Numbered from the stretch's first letter, positions 37,472 through 46,718 are shown. The stretch is 64,000 nucleotides of DNA from Paenibacillus pabuli NBRC 13638 (GCF_001514495.1 NZ_BCNM01000007.1:186001-250000), one strand, 5' to 3'. Notes: a model not told the origin generated them from the letters alone. Made by a program: numbers and translations.

Positions 37472-37848
37472 AATTCACTCTCCTTATCCTTCTTGCCTCG
37501 GATCAAATCAACAATCATGTCCTCATTCATGTGAATGCGTCTGGCCTCTTCAAGTAAAGGTTTAATAAACTCTTCGTAAAAATGCTGCTTTCGTTCAACA
37601 AGCAATGCTTCCCTCGCTCCCTTCGCAACAAACATTCCAACACCCCGCTGTTTGTATATAATGCCTTTGTCTACGAGCGATTGAAGTCCTTTTCGCGCCG
37701 TGGCTGGATTGATATTGTAAAAGCGAGACAGTTCATTGGTTGAGGGGACCTGTTCCTCCACCTTTAATCTGCCGTCCACAATGTCATCCATAATCATCAT
37801 CGCGATCTGATGAAAAATGGGCTGAGATTCATCCAAAGTCGATTTCAT
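37468..37848 (-). CDS. GntR-family regulator, YtrA subfamily
   Basis: A 126-residue protein. The winged helix occupies residues 10-75 (PSTNELSRFYNINPATARKGLQSLVDKGIIYKQRGVGMFV). The short C-terminal helical tail with no ligand-binding domain defines the YtrA subfamily. It probably represses its own operon through the dyad at 37887-37908. Relatives derepress in response to peptide antibiotics that target lipid II (family knowledge). Confidence 0.88.
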   Translation of the reverse strand: MKSTLDESQPIFHQIAMMIMDDIVDGRLKVEEQVPSTNELSRFYNINPATARKGLQSLVDKGIIYKQRGVGMFVAKGAREALLVERKQHFYEEFIKPLLEEARRIHMNEDMIVDLIRGKKDKESEL

Positions 37849-37886
37849 GCGATTCCAACTTTCATTCTTGGTTAATTAGTTAGTCG

Positions 37887-37908
37887 GTTAGTTACTCATG
37901 TGACTAAC
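37887..37908. promoter_or_regulatory. Dyad operator for the YtrA-like repressor
   Basis: GTTAGTTAC-tcat-GTGACTAAC, eight of nine arm positions paired, 39 bases before the regulator ATG. A TATACT box on the minus strand lies just upstream, so a bound repressor would block the promoter. Extra TTAGT copies flank it. Confidence 0.65.
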
Positions 37909-37946
37909 TATAGTATACAGAAACGAAATTGTAAATAGGTGATGCA

Positions 37947-38117
37947 TTAATTGATCAAATTTTGTATTTTGGCTCGATTGTATTGATTAATAAGGCCGTC
38001 TAGCACTACAGATTGCTGGATCACTTCAGGATGAAGCAGACTGTCGTATTCTGACTGCAAGCGATGAAGCTGTTGTCTGGCCTCTTCGATCTGTGACATC
38101 AACTCCAGGCAATCCAT
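37947..38117 (-). CDS. Spo0E-family small aspartyl-phosphate phosphatase
   Basis: A 56-residue protein made of two helices (CLELMSQIEEARQQLHRLQSEYDSLL and QQSVVLDGLINQYNRAKI). The SxxLDxLI motif matches the SQELD signature of Spo0E, YisI and YnzD, which dephosphorylate Spo0A-P and hold back sporulation. The motif here reads SVVLD. AAGGAGG six bases before the ATG at 38117 fixes the start; an upstream ATG at 38138 lacks a site. Confidence 0.78.
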   Translation of the reverse strand: MDCLELMSQIEEARQQLHRLQSEYDSLLHPEVIQQSVVLDGLINQYNRAKIQNLIN

Positions 38118-38211
38118 AATACCCCTCCTTTTTGTCATATTTTAGTTTATTATGCCAATCGATAGGACGCAAGGGGTACGACATACTTTTTCTTCCACCA
38201 GACGCAAAAAA

Positions 38212-38241
38212 GACGCCTCTGAATGAATATTCAGAGGCGTC
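38212..38241 (-). terminator. Terminator after the propeptide gene
   Basis: GACGCCTCTGAAT and ATTCAGAGGCGTC form a perfect 13-bp stem, followed on the minus strand by TTTTTT. It closes the receptor/propeptide transcript. Confidence 0.85.
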
Positions 38242-38255
38242 CCTTACCAATTCTT

Positions 38256-38396
38256 TTAAGTTCCGAATCCGTGATCAGCAGTTCTCATAATTGCGGGGTC
38301 TGGAACTTCCTTGCTTGAGACAGGTTCCGTAGCAGGAGCTACAATGTAAATAACAATACTACATGTAGCTATCAGCAAAGCCAACTTTCTCTTCAT
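38256..38396 (-). CDS. Phr/PapR-like secreted signalling propeptide
   Basis: A 46-residue frame found by reading the 3' end of the RRNPP regulator in another frame. It starts MKRKLALLIATCSIVIYIVAP (a basic N-terminus and hydrophobic export segment), continues with a polar region and ends in ADHGFGT. It overlaps the regulator gene by 38 bases. GAGGTG lies ten bases before the ATG and a terminator follows 15 bases after the stop. This is the layout of Rap-Phr and PlcR-PapR pairs, where the C-terminal 5-7 residues become the imported signal. The mature form is a guess. Confidence 0.75.
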   Translation of the reverse strand: MKRKLALLIATCSIVIYIVAPATEPVSSKEVPDPAIMRTADHGFGT

Positions 38397-39741
38397 TGAG
38401 TTTCTGCACCTCACTAATGATCATTTTGTATTGCTGTTTCGCCGTCTCAGTTGCAAACTCCCTATACTGCTCAAACAGTCCGACACCTCTAAGCATACCT
38501 CGTCCACTGCTAATTTCAATAGAGAATCTTAAACTATCCAGAACAAATCTTATTCCTGTGGAATACTCGTCTTTCTTTAGATAATATGCACCCAAATCCG
38601 CTAAAAGACGTAGATATCGATCATCAGTAACCTGCCTGCTGACCTTTCCAATCCGGTTACTTTGTTCTTGGTACGTAAAGTAGGATCCATATTGTTCGAG
38701 AACATCATCAATATTCTCATCATAACGAATCGCGGCAGTCACAATATCACAAAGTGCGGGAAATATCTCATTTTCCTTGGTTGAGATGTAATTCAGATAC
38801 TCGGGCAGAACTTCAAACTGTCCGCCCATTAATTGATATATATAGCGGTTGCCCTCAGCCCATTCCTGAAACTGATTCATGACAACTATTTCATCTTTAT
38901 CGGGATTCTTGACCCAACTGTTGTCCGTATACAAAGAAACATATTTAAGCGCGCCTTGATAATCTTTAAGTTGATAACACGCACTTCCTGAAGCTAAATA
39001 GGAATACAAAATGTAGAAAACAATTGGTCTTTTTGTTTCTTCCTGTTTTCTTCTCCCATTCAACTCATAATGGATGGTCGCTTTCACTTTTAACTTCTCG
39101 GACAGCTCCTGAACTTTATTCCATCTGTGCAGTGCACCAAAGGCATTAATCAATTCGTTCAGAGCATCCAGCTGGTAACGTTCATCCAGACGGTCCACAT
39201 AGTATTCGAATTGAGCGGCAATAATCAGGTTTCTTTGCTGATCATTGGTCAGCCCCAGCCGGAAAAGTCGATACTGACACAGGGCAAGCCGTTCGGAGTG
39301 CTGCATTTTCTCACTTTCGGCTATCGTTTCATATAGTAGAACGGCTGGTTCGAATTTACCTGCATGGTAGAATTCTTCAGCCAGATCAAACAACAAAGGA
39401 ATATAAGAAAGATTATCCATCATTAACCGAATAACTTCTTCAATACAGTTCAATTTATTCAACTCAGCACAACGATGAAGGAATGGACCCAGTCTTCGCC
39501 AGTCAGGGGTAGCATGGACAAAACACTCATCTATGTACAATTCATAGAAGTAACCTTCTTCAAGTCTCATAGCTGAAGTGATTCGATCTAGCTGCTGCAT
39601 TGCAATCGGACGATTCTTGTTCAAAATATTACTCAGTGTACCTGAGTTAATTCCTGACGTTTCCGAAAAAAGACTAATGGACATCTGCTCACGCTTCAGA
39701 TAACTCTCTAAATGATCGCGTATCGTGGTTGTCGGCTCCAA
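38359..39741 (-). CDS. RRNPP-type peptide-responsive regulator (HTH plus TPR)
   Basis: About 460 residues. An XRE-like HTH is at about 10-65 (SISLFSETSGINSGTLSNILNKNRPIAMQQLDRITSAM). The rest (75-450) is helical in TPR-like pairs (CAELNKLNCIEEVIRLM, EEFYHAGKFEPAVLLYETIAESE, LGAYYLKKDEYSTGIRFVLDSLRF). HTH plus TPR is the architecture of PlcR, NprR and AimR receptors for imported peptides. GGAGGG lies ten bases before a TTG at 39741, preferred over the ATG at 39771 which has no ribosome binding site. The cognate peptide gene probably overlaps its 3' end. Confidence 0.82.
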   Translation of the reverse strand: MEPTTTIRDHLESYLKREQMSISLFSETSGINSGTLSNILNKNRPIAMQQLDRITSAMRLEEGYFYELYIDECFVHATPDWRRLGPFLHRCAELNKLNCIEEVIRLMMDNLSYIPLLFDLAEEFYHAGKFEPAVLLYETIAESEKMQHSERLALCQYRLFRLGLTNDQQRNLIIAAQFEYYVDRLDERYQLDALNELINAFGALHRWNKVQELSEKLKVKATIHYELNGRRKQEETKRPIVFYILYSYLASGSACYQLKDYQGALKYVSLYTDNSWVKNPDKDEIVVMNQFQEWAEGNRYIYQLMGGQFEVLPEYLNYISTKENEIFPALCDIVTAAIRYDENIDDVLEQYGSYFTYQEQSNRIGKVSRQVTDDRYLRLLADLGAYYLKKDEYSTGIRFVLDSLRFSIEISSGRGMLRGVGLFEQYREFATETAKQQYKMIISEVQKLNEEKVGFADSYM

Positions 39742-39845
39742 ACTAACACCACCCTCCAAAATAAAAACCATAAACAGGATTAACGGTATGCAAAAGTAAT
39801 TATATGTAATAATTAAGCAAGGGTCAATAAGATAAATTCAACTAA

Positions 39846-39862
39846 TTTGTATTAATTACAAA
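39846..39862. promoter_or_regulatory. Inverted repeat upstream of the RRNPP regulator
   Basis: TTTGTA-TTAAT-TACAAA, 105 bases before the TTG start, in an AT-rich promoter-like stretch. It could be an autoregulatory operator; no second copy was confirmed. Confidence 0.45.
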
Positions 39863-39941
39863 AAAATCCTTTTTGTTAAAACAGAGTCCCTATCCTTATT
39901 TTATACCGGGAACGAATAAGCATCAAATAAAGGATAAAATA

Positions 39942-39972
39942 AAAACACGAGCGGCATATGCGCTCGTGTTTT
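39942..39972. terminator. Terminator after the aldo/keto reductase gene
   Basis: AAAACACGAGCG and CGCTCGTGTTTT form a 12-bp stem around GCATATG. Confidence 0.85.
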
Positions 39973-40015
39973 ACATGCAATATAGCAGAGCTAACTGCTA
40001 TATATCGATTTCGGT

Positions 40016-40933
40016 TTAAGGCAGCACATTACCAGCCGCACGGTAAATTTCGTACCATTCCTGGCGTGTAAGGTGAACCTCGCCCGCTTTGATGCAATCC
40101 TGCAAACGCTGAATATTCATCGTACCTGTCACTGGCTGCATATGTGCAGGGTGACGCAGCAACCAGGCAATGGCGATGGTCGTGTTGCTTACTTCATATT
40201 TAGCCGCAATCTCATCGATCTTTGCATTCAGTTCCGGGAATTTATCGCTGCCCAGGAATACACCTTCGAAGAATCCGTATTGGAACGGGGACCATGGTTG
40301 AATCGTGATATCGTGCAGGCGGCAATAATCGAGTATGCTGCCGTCACGGTTCACCGCAGCATCATTCTCCATATTTACGTTGATTCCGCTGTCAATCATT
40401 GTGGTATTGGTAATGCTCAACTGCAACTGGTTGGCTACCAGTGGCTGTTTAACGTATTTTTTCAACAGTTCGATCTGGTTCGGATTCTGGTTGGATACCC
40501 CGAAGTGACGCACTTTGCCTTCGCGTTCCAGCTGGTCAAAGGCTTCAGCCACTTCTTCCGGTTCAACCAATGTATCCGGGCGATGCAGCAGCAGAACATC
40601 CAGGTAATCGGTTTTCAAGCGCTGCAGAATGCCATCCACCGAATTCAAGATATGCTCTTTGGAGAAATCAAACATACCTTTGCGGATACCGCATTTGGAC
40701 TGAAGAATCATATTTTCACGAACCTGGGGATTCATCTGCACTGCGTCTGCGAAGATCTCCTCACATGATCCGTTTCCGTAAATATCTGCATGATCGAAGA
40801 AGTTCGCGCCTGCTTCCATCGCGGAATGAACAAAATGTTCAGCTTCTTTGCTGCTTAATGAATTAATTCGCATGCAGCCAACGGCTACAACGGGTACTTC
40901 AAGTTCGCTGCTACCAAGTTTTATTGTTCTCAA
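40016..40933 (-). CDS. Aldo/keto reductase
   Basis: A 305-residue NADP-dependent oxidoreductase of the TIM-barrel AKR family, close to the YdhF type. Catalytic Asp and Tyr lie in FFDHADIYGNG, Lys in LQSKCGI and His in LLLHRPD; the cofactor loop is near AIAWLLRHPAHMQPVTGTMN. Length is standard and there is no signal peptide. It probably reduces carbonyl compounds; the substrate is unknown. Transcribed alone. Confidence 0.9.
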   Translation of the reverse strand: MRTIKLGSSELEVPVVAVGCMRINSLSSKEAEHFVHSAMEAGANFFDHADIYGNGSCEEIFADAVQMNPQVRENMILQSKCGIRKGMFDFSKEHILNSVDGILQRLKTDYLDVLLLHRPDTLVEPEEVAEAFDQLEREGKVRHFGVSNQNPNQIELLKKYVKQPLVANQLQLSITNTTMIDSGINVNMENDAAVNRDGSILDYCRLHDITIQPWSPFQYGFFEGVFLGSDKFPELNAKIDEIAAKYEVSNTTIAIAWLLRHPAHMQPVTGTMNIQRLQDCIKAGEVHLTRQEWYEIYRAAGNVLP

Positions 40934-41108
40934 GATGCTTTCCCTCCATATTCGGATAGTATTGTTGTATACCTGTGCCCAACATCATTACCTGCCGGTA
41001 TATACTTGTCTTCCAACTATGATTGTGACACATAACTGCAATCGTTTTCAATGGAATTATAGAACTCTTATATGGAATAATGAAGGTTTTTTTATTCCGC
41101 TCCCCCAC

Positions 41109-41999
41109 TTATATTTCTTCCGGGACAATCACTTCAATATGCCGAGGCAATACACGGATTCGAATGGGCAGGGAAGGCCCTTCCTCCCCATCTACATTCG
41201 TACGGATGGCTTCCGTGGAGCGGACATGAACTTCTTTTGCTGTAAAATAATCCACATCCTTATGGTTCTTCAGATTGCCGAACAGCAAGGACGTTCCGAG
41301 TGTAACCGTATTGAACACGTTCATGCTGCGGATCACAAAACAATGAATTAATCCATCATCCACCGCTGCTTCCGGGGACAATTTCTCAAATCCTCCAACC
41401 GAATTGGTCAGCGCTGCGAGAAAAAGGGGAGATTTCCCCTCCCAGGACTGCCCGTCATATTCAATAGCTAGTGGCTTGGCGGGTGTATTCATCAGGTCTT
41501 TCAGGCCTTCTTTCAGATAAGCGAATGAACCCAGCCTTGACTTTTCTTCCGACGATACCGAGAACAACGCCTCTGCCAATGAACCGGCTGCCACCACATT
41601 GGCAAACAGACGATCATTAATTTCGCCCAAATCCACTCTATGGGTCTGCTCCGAACACAACTGCCGAATGGCTACCTCCGGATCAAGCGAGATATTCAGC
41701 GCACGCGCAAAATCATTCACCGTACCCAGCGGCACCACCCCCAGTCTGGGACGATGTTCCTGATCCATCATACCGTTAATCGTCTCATGCAAGGTCCCGT
41801 CCCCTCCGATGGAAATCACGAGGTCACAACCCTCTTTGCAGGCACTCAGACAGAAGTTTGTCGCATCACCTTCTCCGGTCGTCTCGTTGACCACTACTTC
41901 ATACTGCTGTGATTCAAGAATTTCTTGAACTTGCGACATATATTGCTTAGCCTCTTCCTTGCCTGACGATGGATTGCTAATGATCATGGCTTGACGCAT
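41109..41999 (-). CDS. Diacylglycerol/sphingosine kinase-like lipid kinase (YegS/DagK family)
   Basis: A 296-residue cytoplasmic kinase. IISNPSSGK at the N-terminus, the ATP-site motif SIGGDGTLHE and VPLGTVNDFARAL are diagnostic of the DAGK catalytic domain. The C-terminal beta domain carries the usual NVDGEEG motif. It phosphorylates a lipid alcohol, probably diacylglycerol for phospholipid recycling. GGAGGAG about 11 bases before the ATG at 41999 is preferred over an upstream ATG at 42026. Confidence 0.9.
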   Translation of the reverse strand: MRQAMIISNPSSGKEEAKQYMSQVQEILESQQYEVVVNETTGEGDATNFCLSACKEGCDLVISIGGDGTLHETINGMMDQEHRPRLGVVPLGTVNDFARALNISLDPEVAIRQLCSEQTHRVDLGEINDRLFANVVAAGSLAEALFSVSSEEKSRLGSFAYLKEGLKDLMNTPAKPLAIEYDGQSWEGKSPLFLAALTNSVGGFEKLSPEAAVDDGLIHCFVIRSMNVFNTVTLGTSLLFGNLKNHKDVDYFTAKEVHVRSTEAIRTNVDGEEGPSLPIRIRVLPRHIEVIVPEEI

Positions 42000-42026
42000 A
42001 CCTGCATCTTCTCCTCCAAATGGCAT

Positions 42027-42414
42027 TCTTTACTTCATCTATACCCTAACTGCCCTCATGTTGAATAGTTTACGGGAAAGTTGTACCATATTTTTTGAAA
42101 AGGATGGCTGGAAAAGTGCAGTGTAAGGTTTATATCATATAGAATAGAGATAGATGTTTATGTACTCGTTATGAACTTCTTGTTCCTTTTGCCCATTGAT
42201 GGGTTAATAACTATAGATGTGTTTTTATTCTTTGATTCCTTTTTACCAAAGGGAGAAATCCGGTGATAAAGGCGACCGCTTCGCTTCTTCAGGTTTTTTC
42301 TGCTCTCTCCGTTATCGTGTAAATCTTGTACTTACCTTATATATCATCGAAAGAAAACCAATCTGTTCGGAGTATTTTATAATCTCAAAATCGGAATCGG
42401 AGGGAAAGCATGCA
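42027..42414. other. 388-bp intergenic stretch with no recognised feature
   Basis: It lies between the divergent lipid kinase and LRR protein genes and must hold both promoters. It was read for riboswitch cores, small genes and repeats; nothing convincing was seen apart from AT-rich promoter-like sequence and GGAGG before the LRR gene. Confidence 0.5.
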
Positions 42415-43938
42415 ATGAGAAGAATGACTCTACTAGTTCTAGTCTTCATTCTGAGTCTCGGGGCGGCCGGGCAAGCGATGGCCTATACCACGACAGACCT
42501 GGGTGAAGGAATTATTGAAGATCCTGCACTGGAGAACGGACTGAAGCTGATTCTGAACAAACCGTTAGATGCCCCTCTAACCCCCTCCGACCTGGAGCAG
42601 CTGAACGTCGTGGATCTGAGCAATGCAGGCATTCAAAGCCTGTCTGGTCTGGAATACGCCACGAATCTGACACACCTCCGGTTATATGGTAATGAGATTG
42701 ACGATCTGACACCGCTGGAGCATCTGACTCAGCTTCGCGAGGTTGACGTTCGCAATAATTACATTACATCCATTGATGCATTGGTTGAACTGAAAGACCT
42801 GGGACGGCTGTATATCAGCAACAATTCCATTTCTTCCATAGACGTTGTACGTGGATTCACCAGACTACATACGTTTCACGCCAGCGGGAACCAGATTACC
42901 AGTCTCTCCGCACTGGCTGATGCAGATGATCTGCAATGGCTCGAAATCTCTAACAATGCGCTAACGGACCTGACACCGCTGGGAGATAAAAGGAAGCTTT
43001 ACCAGCTCAACGTGGCTAACAATCACATTCGCACACTGGATGCACTGGCTGATCTGCCAAATACACTTCTGAAGCTGAATGTGGCAGGCAATCAGATTTC
43101 CGATCTGATGCCTCTGGAGCATATGACGCGTCTGCGGACACTGGACTTCTCCGGGAATCAGGTTCAGCACCTGGCACCTCTGGAAGGCCTGGTAAGGTTG
43201 AAAGAACTGAATGCGGAGTCCAATCAGATCTACGATCTGAAACCATTACGACAGCTATCCAAGCTGGAAGTACTGAAACTGTCTAATAACCGGGTGTGGG
43301 ATCTGACCCCAATTGCGGGTTTTACTTTTACAAGAAATAGCTCTGCAACTACAAATACCATAACGGACATCTCGGCTTCCACCTCCTTATCCTCCGGCAC
43401 CCAGACTTCGATCTCGGAACCAGAACCTGCCGGACTTACGGTGCAAAATAATTATCTGGATGTTGCGAACGGCAGTGACACGATGCGGCTCCTAAACCAA
43501 ATGAATGTGCGGGAGCAGAAACGTACTCCACAGGGCCATTTCCAGCGGCTTATTGAAGGGTCCACAACGGCCTACGTCGGGGATCGTGCTTATGCGCTGG
43601 AGGCTGCGCCTTTTATCGATGAGGGACGGACCTATGTACCGCTCCGATTTGTCTCCGAGCAGTTGAACGCCACCGTGAACTGGAATCCCGATACACAGGA
43701 GGTTCAGATTGCGCAGAAGGATACATTGATTCGGTGGACGGTGGGCAACAACCATGTGGTTGTAAACGATACGCTTGCAATGAACGATGCCCCCCTGTTG
43801 TTGAAGGATGGTAAGGCGTTTGTTCCGGTACGTTTTATTTCGGAGCAATTCAATACAACGGTTGGTTATATCGGAAGCAGCAAAACCATTTTGATCTTCG
43901 AAAATAAAGCGCAAGACGACAGTGTGCAACAACCTTAA
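42415..43938 (+). CDS. Secreted leucine-rich-repeat protein with copper amine oxidase-like stalk domain
   Basis: A 507-residue protein. Signal peptide 1-24 (ending GQAMA), then about ten LRRs of 21-23 residues (about 40-305, repeating LxxLxxLxxLxxLxVxxNxIxxLxxL). After a Ser/Thr linker, residues about 395-500 form the copper amine oxidase N-terminal-like domain in two copies (YVPLRFVSEQLNATVNWN and FVPVRFISEQFNTTVGY), common in Paenibacillus surface proteins. It is likely a wall-associated protein that binds other proteins. GGAGG sets the ATG at 42415; the in-frame extension to 42217 lacks a signal sequence. Confidence 0.85.
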   Translation: MRRMTLLVLVFILSLGAAGQAMAYTTTDLGEGIIEDPALENGLKLILNKPLDAPLTPSDLEQLNVVDLSNAGIQSLSGLEYATNLTHLRLYGNEIDDLTPLEHLTQLREVDVRNNYITSIDALVELKDLGRLYISNNSISSIDVVRGFTRLHTFHASGNQITSLSALADADDLQWLEISNNALTDLTPLGDKRKLYQLNVANNHIRTLDALADLPNTLLKLNVAGNQISDLMPLEHMTRLRTLDFSGNQVQHLAPLEGLVRLKELNAESNQIYDLKPLRQLSKLEVLKLSNNRVWDLTPIAGFTFTRNSSATTNTITDISASTSLSSGTQTSISEPEPAGLTVQNNYLDVANGSDTMRLLNQMNVREQKRTPQGHFQRLIEGSTTAYVGDRAYALEAAPFIDEGRTYVPLRFVSEQLNATVNWNPDTQEVQIAQKDTLIRWTVGNNHVVVNDTLAMNDAPLLLKDGKAFVPVRFISEQFNTTVGYIGSSKTILIFENKAQDDSVQQP

Positions 43939-44036
43939 TTGTTCAATTGCAACTAGCATGATCAAGCACCAGCACTTATCTCATGTACCATTCAATTCAT
44001 AAACCATCCCTGTAGATGATTGCACACACAGCGAAG

Positions 44037-44065
44037 TCCCCGTCTGAACATCAGCGGGGATTTTT
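44037..44065 (+). terminator. Terminator after the LRR gene
   Basis: TCCCCG and CGGGGA arms are followed by TTTTT. The remainder of 43939-44267 has no further recognised feature except the GH30 ribosome binding site. Confidence 0.7.
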
Positions 44066-44267
44066 GGTGAGCTTTCAACCGGATACGAGCACGCACGCAT
44101 GCGATTTAATCGAAGAAACAGATGCTGCCCATCGTCTACCTGTATTCACTGGGACTCCACCTTGGATTAGGGCAAATTTTACACGGTTCAGCCTATCTCC
44201 TATTGCGGCGGGAATTGATATACTGACTGTACATCATACCTGAGATTCAAGCGAGGAGGAAATTCCA

Positions 44268-45605
44268 ATGTCCCTGACGTTACATGGTTATTCCACTACA
44301 TCAGATCATTCGTGGAAAGAGATTTCTTATACACTTACAAATGAAAACGCTAACCTCAAGCTCACAGGTGAACAGTATCAGCTTGTAGAAGGATTTGGCG
44401 GTTGCTTCAATGAGCTTGGTTATATGGCCCTGTCCCACTTGAATGAAGAACAGCGCCATGACGTATTTCATTCCCTCTTCCATCCGGAGGGAGATCATAA
44501 ATTCAACATTTGCCGCCTGCCCATTGGCGCGAGTGATTATGCAGAGCAATGGTACAGCCACAATGAGGTGGACGGCGACGTGGCCATGGAACATTTTTCG
44601 ATAGAGCGTGACTTCAAATATCTGATTCCATACATCAAAGAGGCCCTGACCTACAATCCGAATCTGCAATTCTTCGCCTCGCCGTGGAGCCCGCCAACCT
44701 GGATGAAGTCGCCAAAAGCCTATAACTACGGAACGCTGCGCTGGGAGAAGGATATTCTGGAAGCGTACGCGCTATATTTCGTCAAATTCGTACAGGCATA
44801 CCGGGACGCAGGCATTACCATCCATCAGGTTCATGTGCAGAATGAAGTGATCGCCGATCAGAAATTTCCTTCCTGCATGTGGACAGGCGAGCAGCTGCGT
44901 GAATTTATCGCCGATTACCTAGGGCCTGCTTTTGACCAGCATGGTCTGGACACGGAAATCTGGCTGGGAACGATCAATGCACCTGATCCATGGGAAGAAT
45001 TGATCAAGAAGAAAACGAATGATTTCGACGAATACGCCGGACTGGTGCTTAGTGATCCCAAAGCGTACGCCTATATCAAGGGAGTCGGTTATCAGTGGGC
45101 AGGCAAACATGCCATTCAACGCACAGCCGCCAGCTACCCGGAGCTTCGTTACATGCAGACCGAGAATGAATGTGGTGATGGCAACAACTCGTGGAACTAT
45201 GCCAAGTATGTATTCAATCTGTACCAGCACTATTTCAGCAACGGAGTGAATGCGTACATTTACTGGAACATGGTTCTGGAGCCCAAAGGCCGCAGCACGT
45301 GGGGATGGGAGCAAAACTCCATGATTACGGTAGATCCGGATACCAAAGGAACGACACGGAATCCCGAGTATTATGTGATGAAACATTTTGCTCATGATGT
45401 CGTTCCTGGTGCGCGAAGAGTAGGATTGTCTGGTGCATGGAGCGGCAAAGCGGTCGCCTTCCGCAACCCGGACCATAGTCTCGTCATTGTCATCAACAAC
45501 CCGTTCAAGGACAGACGAAGTCTACATCTGGCCTATGAAGGGCAGACACTGCGATTCGAGCTGGAAGCTGATTCCTTCAACAGTATTGTCATTCCGAAAT
45601 CCTAG
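44268..45605 (+). CDS. GH30 glycoside hydrolase
   Basis: A 445-residue enzyme of the glucosylceramidase/GH30 type. EGFGGCFNE starts the barrel, SPWSPPTWMK is a conserved loop, the acid/base Glu193 lies in VQNE and the nucleophile is in MQTENECG (Glu299 by position). The C-terminal beta domain is short. No signal peptide, so it probably cleaves imported beta-linked oligosaccharides. It neighbours a GH10 xylanase gene on the other strand. GAGGAGG lies about eight bases before the ATG. Confidence 0.88.
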   Translation: MSLTLHGYSTTSDHSWKEISYTLTNENANLKLTGEQYQLVEGFGGCFNELGYMALSHLNEEQRHDVFHSLFHPEGDHKFNICRLPIGASDYAEQWYSHNEVDGDVAMEHFSIERDFKYLIPYIKEALTYNPNLQFFASPWSPPTWMKSPKAYNYGTLRWEKDILEAYALYFVKFVQAYRDAGITIHQVHVQNEVIADQKFPSCMWTGEQLREFIADYLGPAFDQHGLDTEIWLGTINAPDPWEELIKKKTNDFDEYAGLVLSDPKAYAYIKGVGYQWAGKHAIQRTAASYPELRYMQTENECGDGNNSWNYAKYVFNLYQHYFSNGVNAYIYWNMVLEPKGRSTWGWEQNSMITVDPDTKGTTRNPEYYVMKHFAHDVVPGARRVGLSGAWSGKAVAFRNPDHSLVIVINNPFKDRRSLHLAYEGQTLRFELEADSFNSIVIPKS

Positions 45606-45625
45606 TTATGCGGAATTAAAAAAAG

Positions 45626-45673
45626 AAATAGCGCTCTGTCCGCTGCTTGATCTGCGGAACAGGCGCTATTTTT
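45626..45673. terminator. Bidirectional terminator between GH30 and GH10 genes
   Basis: AAATAGCGC and GCGCTATTT pair, with inner CTGT/ACAG and CCGC/GCGG pairs; runs of A and T flank it. Confidence 0.85.
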
Positions 45674-45717
45674 GAATACATATGATATCAGAGGAACGTA
45701 ATTATGCCGATGTGGGC

Positions 45718-46680
45718 TTAAGGATTGTTTGCCAGATAATTTCTCAGCCACTGCATTGCTGGGCGCTCTGTACCATTGCTGTTCACCAGATGGGAACCCG
45801 CTTGCCAGGTTTGATTCTGGTTGTACCCCCACAGCGTCACACCTTTAACAGCGGAATGCTTCCATAGTACAGGGAATTTCTGTTGGTAACGTTGTAATTG
45901 CGTATTGTCATCGCCCGTCATGTCCAGCTCGGATACATAGATCGGCAGACCAGTCGCAGCCAGCTTGTTCAATACGGTATTCATCGTGCTTACGGAAACG
46001 TTATCCATGTTAAAGTAATGGGCCTGAATACCAATCCCGTCAACAAGGCCTCTGCTTTTCAGGATATTGATGATCTGTATATATTGATCCGCTTTAGCCG
46101 GATCACCGATGATGCCGTATTCATTGATCAGCAGTTTAGCATTCGGGAAAGCTTGTCTCGCCTGTTGGAAAGACCAGATTACCCAATCCCAGCCTGTCGC
46201 TCCGTCTCCACCAATGGCATTGCGGTAAGAAGGCTTGGCATGCAGCGGCTCATTGACTACATCCACAAATGCCGCTTTGGGGTAACGCTGACCTGCCGCT
46301 TTAATCCACTGTGTCACTTCAGCCTTCTGATCCGCTGCTGAAAGACTGTTTATCCATCCAGGCTGCTGATTTCCCCACACCAACGTATGGAATTTGAAAG
46401 GAAATCCATTATTGACGGCATAATTGTATGCCATGTCTGCCTGAGACCAGTTCATGACGTTGCGCGTACCCTCCACCGCATCCCATTTGGTTGAATTCTC
46501 AGGAGTCACCTGATTCCAGTAGGGATTAAAATTCGAAGGGACACTGCTTGCGATGATATTCCCCAGAAATTTGCTGCCTTTCGCCAAACCGGCACTCACA
46601 CTACCAACGGCTACAGATGCAGCAAGTACACCCACTAAAGCGAGCGAACCCACCGTTTTGAACCATTTGGACTTAAACAA
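45718..46680 (-). CDS. Secreted GH10 endo-1,4-beta-xylanase
   Basis: A 320-residue enzyme. Signal peptide about 1-31 (GSVSA). A single GH10 barrel has HTLVWG (His98), the acid/base Glu144 in VVNEP and the nucleophile Glu251 in VSELDMT. No carbohydrate-binding module. The TTG at 46680 is preferred because AAAGGAGG lies seven bases upstream; the ATG at 46716 would place that site inside the gene. A cre-like element overlaps the upstream region, suggesting CcpA repression. Confidence 0.93.
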   Translation of the reverse strand: MFKSKWFKTVGSLALVGVLAASVAVGSVSAGLAKGSKFLGNIIASSVPSNFNPYWNQVTPENSTKWDAVEGTRNVMNWSQADMAYNYAVNNGFPFKFHTLVWGNQQPGWINSLSAADQKAEVTQWIKAAGQRYPKAAFVDVVNEPLHAKPSYRNAIGGDGATGWDWVIWSFQQARQAFPNAKLLINEYGIIGDPAKADQYIQIINILKSRGLVDGIGIQAHYFNMDNVSVSTMNTVLNKLAATGLPIYVSELDMTGDDNTQLQRYQQKFPVLWKHSAVKGVTLWGYNQNQTWQAGSHLVNSNGTERPAMQWLRNYLANNP

Positions 46681-46718
46681 TGTATTTCCTCCTTTGAAAG
46701 TATAATATTCGACCATAT

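Noticed and set aside
42027..42414. A riboswitch (c-di-GMP type) before the LRR gene
   Set aside because: Searched by eye for the conserved GEMM core; the needed segments are absent.
44268..46680. GH30 and GH10 genes as a polysaccharide utilisation operon
   Set aside because: They are convergent with a shared terminator and have separate promoters; only neighbourhood, not cotranscription, is supported.
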